A stretch of DNA of 11,010 nucleotides from Accumulibacter sp. (GTDB lineage: Bacteria > Pseudomonadota > Gammaproteobacteria > Burkholderiales > Rhodocyclaceae), in contig DPSD01000595.1 in NCBI GenBank assembly GCA_003538495.1, positions 1 to 11,010 of the forward strand, read 5' to 3'. Below are positions 1-7,326 of this stretch, piece after piece (positions within the stretch are counted from its first letter, which is position 1; the number at the start of each line of letters is the position of its first letter). The notes under the pieces were generated by a model. It saw only the letters and a program-made list of their open reading frames with translations, made no database searches and was not told where the DNA came from. The position numbers were made by a program, and so were the translations under genes.

Positions 1-166
1 CGGCGAAGATCACCCAGCTCATGGCCAGCGCCTGCAGCGGCGTCATCCCCGCGGTGCTCGCCGCTGCGCCACAAACGACGCCAAAAGGTATGATGCTCAT
101 GCTCAGCGGAACAAAGGCGCGGGCGCCGGTGGTAAACTCGCTGCGCGCGTTCGGGACTTGCCGCAT
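1..166 (-). CDS. azlC: AzlC family branched-chain amino acid exporter large subunit, N-terminal fragment
   Basis: Reading the minus strand from an ATG at 166 gives 55 codons that run off the left edge. The residues match the AzlC/YgaZ start: a short polar N-terminus with SEF, then G-A-R-A-F-V-P-L, an I-P-F-G motif, a small-residue segment and A-L-A-M-S at the beginning of membrane helices. Family knowledge: AzlC pairs with the small protein AzlD (YgaZH in E. coli) to export branched-chain amino acids and analogues across the inner membrane; azlD, if present, would lie further left. The start is preceded by a weak AAGG Shine-Dalgarno sequence. The gene is divergent from the small gene at 234, so their promoters share 167-233. 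Only the N-terminus is visible, so subfamily and substrate cannot be settled. Confidence 0.8.
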   Translation of the reverse strand, partial: MRQVPNARSEFTTGARAFVPLSMSIIPFGVVCGAAASTAGMTPLQALAMSWVIFA

Positions 167-221
167 CGGCTGCCTTTTGCGAATAGAATACGGGGTCAAA
201 TTGTTGCTTGGAAATACCGCC

Positions 222-230
222 GGGAGGAGG
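222..230 (+). promoter_or_regulatory. Strong Shine-Dalgarno sequence fixing the start at 234
   Basis: The purine run GGGAGGAGG ends 3 nt before the ATG at 234, and its first GGAGG lies 6 nt before it. The same frame stays open upstream to 21, but that extension overlaps the divergent azlC start and has no comparable ribosome site. The site therefore selects the shorter 106-residue product. Confidence 0.75.
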
Positions 231-233
231 CAG

Positions 234-554
234 ATGGTTTACCACATTATCGTTTCGTTTGGGCGGGACAGGGAGTATGAGTTCAAGTTTCCCCATACCG
301 AACTGGCTGCAGCGTCTCCCGAAGAAGCGCGCCGTTGGTTTGACAAGGAGTTTGCCGACCTCGAATGCGAACCGAGCAACCCGATGGGCAAGGTCCTGAT
401 CATCGACAAGATCCTGCATGTCGCGCGCTACGGTGGCGAGCAGCGCTTTGTCGACCGGCAGGACTGGGCGACGCGTTTCGCCCGCTACACGGCGCTGGCT
501 TTGGGGCGCGACACGGTGCGCATCGACATCGCCGCTTTCAATATCGGCTACTGA
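234..554 (+). CDS. Conserved-looking small hypothetical protein (106 aa)
   Basis: I do not recognise this protein. It is soluble-looking, with no signal peptide or membrane segment. It opens with a beta-strand-like MVYHIIVSFG, then has a charged region with S-P-E-E-A-R-R-W-F-D (about residues 28-37). A hydrophobic K-V-L-I-I-D strand follows near residue 55, and it ends in alternating charged and hydrophobic residues. The strong ribosome binding site, codon use like its neighbours and a clean stop before a hairpin argue that it is a real gene. It lies 94 nt upstream of greB on the same strand, separated by a terminator-like structure, so it may be monocistronic or share an attenuated transcript with greB. 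No function is proposed. Confidence 0.75.
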   Translation: MVYHIIVSFGRDREYEFKFPHTELAAASPEEARRWFDKEFADLECEPSNPMGKVLIIDKILHVARYGGEQRFVDRQDWATRFARYTALALGRDTVRIDIAAFNIGY

Positions 555-564
555 TCGCTGCCGG

Positions 565-601
565 GGTCTGGATTGCGGCGCAGGTTTCCAGACCTGCGCC
601 G
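565..601 (+). terminator. Terminator/attenuator-like pair of mutually exclusive hairpins before greB
   Basis: Two perfect inverted repeats overlap. Hairpin A pairs 565-572 (GGTCTGGA) with 587-594 (TCCAGACC), an 8-bp stem. Hairpin B pairs 576-585 (CGGCGCAGGT) with 592-601 (ACCTGCGCCG), a 10-bp stem with a 6-nt loop. B is followed by TTTGCTTTGG, only moderately T-rich. They share 592-594, and the left arm of B lies in the loop of A, so both cannot form fully at once. B resembles an intrinsic terminator for the small upstream gene and A an antiterminator. An alternative is a dispersed intergenic palindrome (REP-like element). Confidence 0.55.
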
Positions 602-648
602 TTTGCTTTGGATTTTCCCGGTTTGCCAGTTCCCTTTGCGGAAGCAGC

Positions 649-1227
649 ATGAGCAAGGCATTGACGATGGAGTCGGCGGCTGACGACGAGGATGACGAAG
701 ACCACGGCAGGGGCCTCGATCCTTCGTTCCGGCTGCCGGCGGGGACGCGCAACTACATTACCCCGGCCGGGCACGCGCGGATCAGGGCGGAAGTCGAGCA
801 ACTGCTGCGTGTCGAGCGGCCACAGCTGGTCAGTGTCGTCCAGTGGGCGGCGTCGAACGGCGACCGCTCCGAGAACGCCGACTACATCTACGGCAAGCGG
901 CGGCTGCGCGAGATCGACCGACGGATTCGTTTCCTGACCAAACGTCTCGATCTCGCCGAGATCGTCGATCCGGCTGGCCGCGCGGGCACCGAGCAGGTGT
1001 TCTTCGGGGCGACGGTGACGATCTGTGACGAGCAGGGAAGCGAGCAGACCTACCGGATCGTCGGCGTCGATGAAACCGACTTCGCGCGCGGGCGAGTCAG
1101 TTGGGTGTCGCCATTGGCGCGCGCCTTGCTCAAGTCGCGGGCGGGCGACACGGTGCGCTTTCAGAGTCCGGCGGGCAGCCGTACGGTCGACGTCGTCGAA
1201 GTGGCTTATCGGGCAATCGACGACTGA
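649..1227 (+). CDS. greB: Transcription elongation factor GreB
   Basis: GreB binds the secondary channel of RNA polymerase and stimulates cleavage of backtracked transcripts. The 192-aa product has the full layout. An acidic N-terminal extension (residues 1-25, with D-D-E-D-D-E-D) precedes N-Y-I-T-P-A-G at 35-41. The antiparallel coiled coil (about 42-110) carries the tip N-G-D-R-S-E-N-A-D-Y; D72 and E75 correspond to the metal-coordinating acidic residues. A C-terminal FKBP-like domain (about 115-192) contains the S-P-L-A-R-A-L-L signature. The protein is about 30 residues longer than E. coli GreB because of the acidic leader, a form I associate with betaproteobacterial GreB (M-x-K-A-hydrophobic-x-x-E-S start). 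That supports the ATG at 649, which has GGAAG a few bases upstream; ATG 667 is a weaker alternative. Its end faces the convergent c-di-GMP gene 31 nt away. Confidence 0.95.
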   Translation: MSKALTMESAADDEDDEDHGRGLDPSFRLPAGTRNYITPAGHARIRAEVEQLLRVERPQLVSVVQWAASNGDRSENADYIYGKRRLREIDRRIRFLTKRLDLAEIVDPAGRAGTEQVFFGATVTICDEQGSEQTYRIVGVDETDFARGRVSWVSPLARALLKSRAGDTVRFQSPAGSRTVDVVEVAYRAIDD

Positions 1228-1258
1228 GTGCGGCGGTCCAACTGGTGCGCGGTCTGGC

Positions 1259-4168
1259 TCATTCTCCCGCGAACCTGGCGGGCAGGTCGATGCGGCCGCG
1301 ACGCAGGACAGCTTCCATCTCATCTGGCGGCAGTGGGCGGCTGAACAGGTAGCCCTGCAGCTTCGGGCAGTGCGCACGCTGCAGAAAGGCGAGTTGTTCT
1401 CTGGTTTCCACGCCTTCGGCAATGACATCGAGATCGAGGCTGCGGGCCATGGAGATGATCGCCGTGGTGATCCCTGCATCGTCGGCATTCTGCGGCAGAC
1501 CGTGGACGAAACTCTGATCGATCTTCAGGGTGCCGATCGGGAAGCGCTTGATGTACGACAGCGACGAGTAGCCGGTGCCGAAATCGTCGATCGAGAAGTG
1601 CACTCCCATTGCGCGCAGCTGAAACAGCTCCTTGATTCGTTTGGCCTCCGGATCCATCAGGATGCTTTCGGTCAACTCGAGTTCGAGCACCTCTGCTGCG
1701 ATGCCCGTGGCGGCGATGATCGCCGCAACGCTGTCCAGGAAATCCGCGGCGCCAAGCTGGCGTGCCGAAACGTTCACCGCCACCCGCGGTACCGAGATGC
1801 CACCGCGCTGCCATTGCCGCACCTGACTGCAGGCGGCATTTAGCACCCATTCGCCGATCGGCACGATCAGGCCGCTTTCTTCCGCAACGGCGATGAACCC
1901 TCCCGGCGACACCAAGCCCCGTTGCGGGTGCTGCCAGCGAATCAGCGCCTCGATCCCGACCACCGTACCATCGTTGGCGCTTACCTGCGGTTGGTAGAAC
2001 AGACGAAATTCGCCCCGTTCGAGGCCCTTGCGAATATCGCCTTCAAGGGCCAGCCGCGCCGTCGTCCGGGCGGTCAGAGTGCGCTCGTACAGCTGCCAGT
2101 TATTGCGCCCCTGCTCCTTGGCGTAGTACATCGCGGTATCCGCGTGCTTGAGCAGCATCGCGGCGTCGTCGCCGTCGTCGGGGAAAAGCGCGATGCCGAT
2201 ACTCGACGTTATCGTGATCTCCTGTTCGCCGATCAGGGCCGGTCGTCCAAGCACCGTCTGGATCCGCTGTGCGACCATGCAGGCGGTCTCGGCGGTGTCG
2301 ACATCGGGCAGGACGACGGTGAACTCGTCACCGCCAAGGCGTGCGAAATGCAGGCCTGATTCGTCGAGTGCCGGCCGGGCAATGAAGGCACCGGCGCGCA
2401 GTTGTCCCTGCAGGCGGTCGGCGACTGTCTGCAGCAGGGCGTCGCCGGCACTGTGCCCAAGCGTGTCGTTGATGCGCTTGAAGCCGTCGAGATCGAGAAA
2501 CAGCAGCGCCATGCCCCGATTCGTCCGCCGCGCACGCAGCAATTCGCGGTCGAGACGCTCGAGAAAGCTCTGGCGGTTCGGCAAGCCCGTCAGCGTGTCG
2601 AAATAGGCCAGGCGACGGATTTTTTCCTCGTTGTGCTTCTGGAGCGTGATGTCGCGCACCACGATGACCACCCTGTTGGGTCCGTTTGGCGCGATGCGCG
2701 CCTCGTAGTGGTGGATGCTGCCATCCACCGGCAGCTCGACGAACACCGATTGCAGATCGCCACGCAGCAGCGCGTCCTCGATACCCTGCTGGATGGTGCT
2801 TGCCGTGTCGGCCGGCAGAACGGCGGAGACGTTCTTGCCGAGCAGATCTCCTTCGGCGACGAAGAATCGGGTAGCGTAAGGCTGTTTGTAGTCGAGGCAG
2901 ATTCCTTGCCGATCGATGACCAGGATCAAGTCCGGTGTCGCCCACATGATCGCCGCCTGTTTTCCTTCGAGTTCGTGCAATTCGCGATGCTCGCTGCGCA
3001 GCCGGATGATCAGTGCCGCGAGCCAGAAAGCGGCCTGCAACAGGCTGCCGATCGGAAAGGCGAATGCCGCCATGCGGCTGACCTCGACGCCGCTACCGAT
3101 TACCGAAAAAGCCTGCACCCCGCCGCCGACCATGGTCGCGCCCAGCCCCAGGGTGAACAGCCTGATCGAGGTATCGCCCCTGAAAACGCCCTTGACGAGC
3201 AGCACGATGGTGGCCAGCGCAAGGACGAAGAGAACGGCTGCCCCGGCACGGTAACCGGCGGGCTGCCAGGCCGAAGCGAGGAAGAAGAACGCGCTGAGCA
3301 CGACAAAGCCGCCAATTGCCGCGCGCACCCGCCCGCGAAGCTGCAGGAACTCCAGCACCGCGAAGCCGATACCGAGCACCACGCCCGCCACCGAGACCGC
3401 CTGCAGGATCGGAAAGTAGTGCGGGCCAGGCCAGAACGGAACGAAAGCGGAGCCGATGCCGAAATTCTGCACCAGCCAGACCTGCAGCGCGAAACAATAG
3501 AAGGCGTAGGCCAATGCGACCCGGCTGCCGGCGTAGGCGTCGAAGCCGATGGCGACGATGATCATCATCAGCAGAATGCCGCTGTAGCCTCCCAGGCCGA
3601 CCCACAGCACGGTGTTGTCGCGCACGAAGCTGGTCTCGCTGGCGAGCATGATCCACGGACGAATGGCCTTGTAGTCCTGGACGATCGCCGTGATTGGCGC
3701 GCCTTCGGCCAACGCGGGAAGACGCGCATAGGGAAACGGGCTGACGATGTCGCGGTGGGCGAACGGCAAGCCGCGACCGGAAATGGACAACCAGGGGCAG
3801 CCATTGACATCGGTGGCGATGACAATGAAGAACTCGGCGATCGGTTCCTGCAGGTAGACGATCGGCGATCCGGATCGGAACTGGTCGCGCGCGACCTTGA
3901 TCTGGAAGGCGCGGGCTGGCTTGGTCAGGGACAAGTCCGGCAGCTCCAGCGTCGCGCAACCCGCGCGCGGCAGCGACACCGAGTCGCGGATCTGGGTCAG
4001 CCAGCGGCTCGCCTCGTTCGACCGGCCGGGACCCTGCGGCGCATCCCACAAAGGGGTCAATCCCGCCGAGAAGGTATTGGTCTTCGGCGAGGCGCCCGGA
4101 AGCATCAGGGCGATCAGTGCCAGGAGCACCAGACCTTTGAAAAGCCGCTTGGTCATCACACGCGTCAT
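1259..4168 (-). CDS. Membrane 7TM-DISM/PAS/GGDEF/EAL c-di-GMP turnover protein
   Basis: The 969-aa protein makes and/or degrades cyclic di-GMP. In order: N-terminal hydrophobic segment (residues 10-25, signal or anchor); exported sensor region (about 30-180) resembling 7TMR-DISM extracellular domains; about seven membrane helices (about 187-392); a PAS-like domain (about 403-510); GGDEF (about 515-700) with F-D-T-L-T-G-L-P-N-R, F-K-R-I-N-D and intact GGDEF at 612-616; EAL (about 710-960). The EAL catalytic set looks complete: E740, N799, E834, D861/D862, K882, E918 and Q938, with DDFGTGYSSL at 861-870. Both activities are therefore plausible. The usual inhibitory RxxD site five residues before GGDEF is absent; an insertion sits there. 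The start is uncertain: ATG 4168 or ATG 4156, neither with a good Shine-Dalgarno sequence. The frame stays open to 4480, but that part overlaps the upstream radical SAM gene. It is probably the last gene of the patatin/radical SAM operon. Confidence 0.92.
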   Translation of the reverse strand: MTRVMTKRLFKGLVLLALIALMLPGASPKTNTFSAGLTPLWDAPQGPGRSNEASRWLTQIRDSVSLPRAGCATLELPDLSLTKPARAFQIKVARDQFRSGSPIVYLQEPIAEFFIVIATDVNGCPWLSISGRGLPFAHRDIVSPFPYARLPALAEGAPITAIVQDYKAIRPWIMLASETSFVRDNTVLWVGLGGYSGILLMMIIVAIGFDAYAGSRVALAYAFYCFALQVWLVQNFGIGSAFVPFWPGPHYFPILQAVSVAGVVLGIGFAVLEFLQLRGRVRAAIGGFVVLSAFFFLASAWQPAGYRAGAAVLFVLALATIVLLVKGVFRGDTSIRLFTLGLGATMVGGGVQAFSVIGSGVEVSRMAAFAFPIGSLLQAAFWLAALIIRLRSEHRELHELEGKQAAIMWATPDLILVIDRQGICLDYKQPYATRFFVAEGDLLGKNVSAVLPADTASTIQQGIEDALLRGDLQSVFVELPVDGSIHHYEARIAPNGPNRVVIVVRDITLQKHNEEKIRRLAYFDTLTGLPNRQSFLERLDRELLRARRTNRGMALLFLDLDGFKRINDTLGHSAGDALLQTVADRLQGQLRAGAFIARPALDESGLHFARLGGDEFTVVLPDVDTAETACMVAQRIQTVLGRPALIGEQEITITSSIGIALFPDDGDDAAMLLKHADTAMYYAKEQGRNNWQLYERTLTARTTARLALEGDIRKGLERGEFRLFYQPQVSANDGTVVGIEALIRWQHPQRGLVSPGGFIAVAEESGLIVPIGEWVLNAACSQVRQWQRGGISVPRVAVNVSARQLGAADFLDSVAAIIAATGIAAEVLELELTESILMDPEAKRIKELFQLRAMGVHFSIDDFGTGYSSLSYIKRFPIGTLKIDQSFVHGLPQNADDAGITTAIISMARSLDLDVIAEGVETREQLAFLQRAHCPKLQGYLFSRPLPPDEMEAVLRRGRIDLPARFAGE

Positions 4169-4226
4169 CCGTAGTTTGTCGGCATCCACGCTTCCTGTCG
4201 CCGGAGTCGCCTGGAACCTGCTCGGG

Positions 4227-5789
4227 TCAGGGCACTGCGACCGCATTATAGGTGGGAATGGTCGCCGTTTCGCCGCTGATCGGGTGGAGCAGGCGGGCGG
4301 CGTCGTCAAGCAGGTCGTCGTGCAGCTCGCCATCGGGACCGGTGACGCATAGCGGCTCGAAATGCGCGCGGTAGCGTTCGGGAATGCTGATCCGCGGACG
4401 ATACAGCGACCCCAGCGGTTCGCGGCCGGCAAGGTAGCTGCGGCAGCCGTCCCGGCCGGGCCGGATGCCGTCGCGACCATTGCTGCCGAAACGCGGGTAG
4501 CTCATCGCCCAGGCATTTCCGAGGCCGCTCAACAGTCCCCAGCCGGACAGCGTGGCGCCATAGCGGCGCCAGAATCCCCACGCATGCGCTGCCAATTTGC
4601 GCTTTGACATCAGCCCTTTATCCATCAGCGTCGCAAAGGCGACGGCCTTCTCGATGGAGTCCAGGGGGTGACATACCAGCGATCGCCCATCCATGTCGCG
4701 CAGCCTGACGTTCGGCAGGAACAGTCCCTCGCGCAGCCTGCTGCCGAACAGCGGCGTGCCCAGCAGCGGGATGGCAAAACTGAGGAAGCTCGGCAGGGTG
4801 ATGCGTGGGTTGGCGACGATGAATTCGGTTTCCGCGAGCACTTCGTCGATGGTCTGGTCAGCCAGGTCAAAGATCAGGCCGTAGTGGAAGATCAGACCGG
4901 CCTGCAGACAGGAAGCGATCGTTTCCTCCTGTGGCAGCAGCAGATTCTGTTTCTTGTTGAAGGCACTGACCTGCGCGCGGCTGAACGATTCGACGCCGCT
5001 GAAAAAGCCGATGCAGCCGGATTCGCGTGCCAGCGCGAGGTTGTCGGCGTCAGTGAAGAAATCGGCGGTCACCAGCGCCGCCCAGCCGCCAAACTTTCGT
5101 TGCTCGAACAACTCCTTCAGGAGGGCCATGCGCGCCTTGAAGTAGGCGCGCGGTCCGCCAAAGAAGTTCTGGTCGAGGAACATCACACACTGGCGGTAGC
5201 CAAGGGCTTCGATCTGCCGGCGCACAGCGGCAAGGTCGTAGGCCATGAATTTGCGGTCTTCGGCGGTCATGGAGCAAAAGCTGCAGCGGAAGTTGCAGTT
5301 GCGGGACGATTCCGCGTAGCCAATGATGCGACTCGCGGGCAACAGATCGTGGCGCGGAATGGGCGTTTCGGCGGCGTGCCCCGGGCCAAAGACGGCATCG
5401 ACGACCGCTACCAGCTGCTCGACATCGTCGCCGCAGACGAAATCGAAGTAGCGCCGGCTGAGCTTCGGCAGCATCCGTGCCAAAGGCCCACCCATCGCCA
5501 CGACAATTCCCGGATTTACCGCTCTGGCATAGGCCGTCACCTGCTTCATGCGGTCGAACGCCGGGTTGAGGCCGGTCAGTACCAGCAGCTCCGCCCATTG
5601 CAGCGCGTGAAGATCCTCGAAAGGACCGTCGCGAAACTCGCAGGCGAGCCGGATATCGACGCGGGGCGGGTCCAGCATTCCGGCCAGTACGGCCGGCGCA
5701 ATCGACTGTGGCACGATCCAGGGGTTCCCCCTTGCGCCGCGGTGGTTGTCGGAATAGCAGTTGACGATCAGGATTCGTGGCTTCGGCAT
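4227..5789 (-). CDS. B12-binding-type radical SAM protein of unknown substrate
   Basis: The 520-aa product has the COG1032 layout. An N-terminal Rossmann-like region (about 1-140) sits where cobalamin-binding domains occur, with I-L-I-V-N-C at 6-11 and V-A-M-G-G-P at 97-102. A radical SAM barrel follows. The cluster motif C165-N-F-R-C169-S-F-C172 is the canonical CxxxCxxC that holds the 4Fe-4S cluster for S-adenosylmethionine cleavage. L-L-G-T-P-L-F near residue 343 is a typical late-barrel motif. A C-terminal region of about 130 residues (after about 390) is unassigned. The strict DxHxxG cobalamin motif is missing; D14-N-H16-R-G18 stands at that place. The start ATG has no clear Shine-Dalgarno sequence and lies 18 nt after the patatin stop, which suggests coupled translation. 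The reaction could be a B12-dependent methylation or rearrangement, perhaps on a lipid given its neighbour; that is inference. Confidence 0.88.
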   Translation of the reverse strand: MPKPRILIVNCYSDNHRGARGNPWIVPQSIAPAVLAGMLDPPRVDIRLACEFRDGPFEDLHALQWAELLVLTGLNPAFDRMKQVTAYARAVNPGIVVAMGGPLARMLPKLSRRYFDFVCGDDVEQLVAVVDAVFGPGHAAETPIPRHDLLPASRIIGYAESSRNCNFRCSFCSMTAEDRKFMAYDLAAVRRQIEALGYRQCVMFLDQNFFGGPRAYFKARMALLKELFEQRKFGGWAALVTADFFTDADNLALARESGCIGFFSGVESFSRAQVSAFNKKQNLLLPQEETIASCLQAGLIFHYGLIFDLADQTIDEVLAETEFIVANPRITLPSFLSFAIPLLGTPLFGSRLREGLFLPNVRLRDMDGRSLVCHPLDSIEKAVAFATLMDKGLMSKRKLAAHAWGFWRRYGATLSGWGLLSGLGNAWAMSYPRFGSNGRDGIRPGRDGCRSYLAGREPLGSLYRPRISIPERYRAHFEPLCVTGPDGELHDDLLDDAARLLHPISGETATIPTYNAVAVP

Positions 5790-5807
5790 GAGGGGCTCAG
5801 TCCGCTG

Positions 5808-7121
5808 TCACTGAGCCGATAGGGCGGTCCAGGCCGCCCTGGCGTCGCTGTACCAGCGATGGCCGATTTCGCACAGACGATCGGTGCTCGGCGAGGTGGG
5901 CGAGGGCGACTGCGAAGGCGGCGATGCCCAGATCCCGCAACCCCGGACCGGCTGGTTGTGCCAGCCATCACCCAACCACCCGTCGCATAGCCGCTTGATC
6001 AAGTCGACGTCGTCTTGCCTGCTCGCCGAGATGTCCATCTCGGCGATGCGCCGGAACTCGTCGATACTCCAGCCGGCCGGAACGGTCCACTCCCCCGTCG
6101 CGCGGTCGATGATCGGCTGAATCACCGGATTCATGCGCACGACCGCGGTTTCGGTGTACGGGCAACACGAGACGTCGAGCGGCAGCCCGCCGTCGAGCAT
6201 CATGTGGGCGATGAAGGTGTGCGCATCCGGGGGGTCGGCGATGATCGTCTTGCCGACCTTGACCAGTTCAGGGAGGAAGCCGGTTCTGGCGCGCGACCGG
6301 CAGAGCGCATCCGGGATCCCTGGGGTGCCCTGTTCGGGCAGAAAGACCGTGCTGGTGCCCAGCGACAGCACGCCGATGTCGCGGCGCGGCACGCCCAGGG
6401 CGATGGCCTCGACAACGCCCGCCAGCACCGGATTGTTGTAGCCGGTCATGGCGCCGTCCCAGAAGCGACCGCCGTCAAATTCGGCCGGCTTGTCAAACCA
6501 GTTGATCGGTGCGGTACTTGACGCATGCGCCGCTTGCGCCAGCGTCGCGCGTTGCTGCCGGTGCGGAAAACTGGCGGCCGGGCTGCTGACATTGCTGCGC
6601 ATCATGCGCGCCCGGTCGCGATCGAAGTCGTAGGTGACAAAAAGGAAGGACATGGGTCGGCTCGCTTCATCGCGCCGCGCCCGCAGCGAAGCGATACTGG
6701 CGTTGAGGATGCCGTGCAGGTCCTGCAGCGAGGTGCTGCCCATCCCGGGCAGGATGCGATGCAGGAATGCAAGCTTGCCATCGGTGGAAAAACGCTTGCC
6801 GACCGGGCTCGAAGGTGAAAGAACACCGGTAAGCAACTGCAATAGACTCCGGTACCAGGGCAAGCGCCCGAAAAGTTCGTGGCGATTGACCGGGTTGTCG
6901 AACAGACCGAAGATTTCACGCGGCGCATAACCCTCGATCAGTGCTGCGGCGACGATCGCCCCGCCCGAGCACGCCGACACCAGGTCAAAATGGCTGAGAA
7001 CCTGATGCCCATCCTCGCCCGGGAAAAGATCGTCAAGCACCTTTGCCTGAATCAACGCAAACGTGCCGCCGCCGTCGAGCGACAAGATGCGGAAGGGCTT
7101 GTTGCCGGAGATGGATTCCAT
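5808..7121 (-). CDS. Patatin-like phospholipase / acyl hydrolase
   Basis: Patatin-like proteins hydrolyse acyl esters of lipids with a Ser-Asp dyad. From ATG 7121 (437 aa) the family landmarks appear in order: S-L-D-G-G-G at 14-19 (oxyanion loop), the nucleophile elbow A-C-S52-G-G, a helix-rich core, and W-D222-G-A with Y-N-N-P at 227-230 as the dyad aspartate and its usual follow-up. The spacing fits the family. Deviations: the elbow has Ala in place of the first Gly of GxSxG, the oxyanion motif reads DGGGTF without the common Arg, and the aspartate motif is DGA, not DGG. After residue about 350 comes a C-terminal tail with a Ser/Pro stretch (401-412). No signal peptide is seen. TTG 7136 is possible, but GGAAG at 7130-7134 lies 8 nt before ATG 7121. 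It is the first gene of a probable three-gene operon. Confidence 0.9.
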   Translation of the reverse strand: MESISGNKPFRILSLDGGGTFALIQAKVLDDLFPGEDGHQVLSHFDLVSACSGGAIVAAALIEGYAPREIFGLFDNPVNRHELFGRLPWYRSLLQLLTGVLSPSSPVGKRFSTDGKLAFLHRILPGMGSTSLQDLHGILNASIASLRARRDEASRPMSFLFVTYDFDRDRARMMRSNVSSPAASFPHRQQRATLAQAAHASSTAPINWFDKPAEFDGGRFWDGAMTGYNNPVLAGVVEAIALGVPRRDIGVLSLGTSTVFLPEQGTPGIPDALCRSRARTGFLPELVKVGKTIIADPPDAHTFIAHMMLDGGLPLDVSCCPYTETAVVRMNPVIQPIIDRATGEWTVPAGWSIDEFRRIAEMDISASRQDDVDLIKRLCDGWLGDGWHNQPVRGCGIWASPPSQSPSPTSPSTDRLCEIGHRWYSDARAAWTALSAQ

Positions 7122-7249
7122 CGGCAAGGCTTCCAAAAAGTTACCAAGCTTCCTTTTTATCGAGAATTCAGACAGATGATATTATGCGCTAAATTCGCTC
7201 CGCATGGATTGCTTCCGGGCAAGGGGTTCAGTCGCGCGCGGGTTGCTTT

Positions 7250-7278
7250 ACCGTGGCGGCACTGACTGCCGCCACGGT
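7250..7278. repeat. Perfect 11-bp intergenic palindrome
   Basis: ACCGTGGCGGC (7250-7260) pairs perfectly with GCCGCCACGGT (7268-7278) around a 7-nt loop. No T-tract follows on either strand, so it does not look like a classical terminator. It could be a protein-binding operator, an RNA structure in a leader, or a dispersed palindromic element. Confidence 0.6.
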
Positions 7279-7304
7279 GCGTGCGAAGGTCCGGTAACCG
7301 GAGC

Positions 7305-7326
7305 AGGTCGGCGCCGACGACCTTTT
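7305..7326 (+). terminator. Weak terminator-like hairpin with T4
   Basis: AGGTCG (7305-7310) pairs with CGACCT (7318-7323) around a 7-nt loop, and the run T7323-T7326 follows. The stem is short and the T-tract is brief. If real, it would end a plus-strand transcript upstream of htpG, but no plus-strand gene is visible before it. Confidence 0.3.

Noticed and set aside
21..233. Upstream extension of the small hypothetical protein
   Set aside because: It overlaps the divergent azlC coding region, and the strong Shine-Dalgarno sequence is just before ATG 234.
2402..4174. A 590-codon open frame antisense to the c-di-GMP gene
   Set aside because: It is rich in Arg, Gln, Asp and Glu without domain structure and lies opposite a well-motivated 7TM-PAS-GGDEF-EAL gene. 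It is a GC-driven shadow.
4169..4480. Upstream extension of the c-di-GMP protein by 104 codons
   Set aside because: This stretch overlaps the radical SAM coding region out of frame and has shadow-like composition. The hydrophobic anchor follows ATG 4168 or 4156 directly.
4668..5822. A 384-codon open frame antisense to the radical SAM gene
   Set aside because: The minus strand carries the CxxxCxxC motif and the correct domain order; the plus-strand frame has no ribosome site or family features.
1259..7121. CBASS-type antiphage system (patatin effector plus nucleotide signal)
   Set aside because: There is no CD-NTase gene. The nearby cyclic-nucleotide gene is a membrane GGDEF-EAL protein with its own sensor, and no defence-island genes are present.
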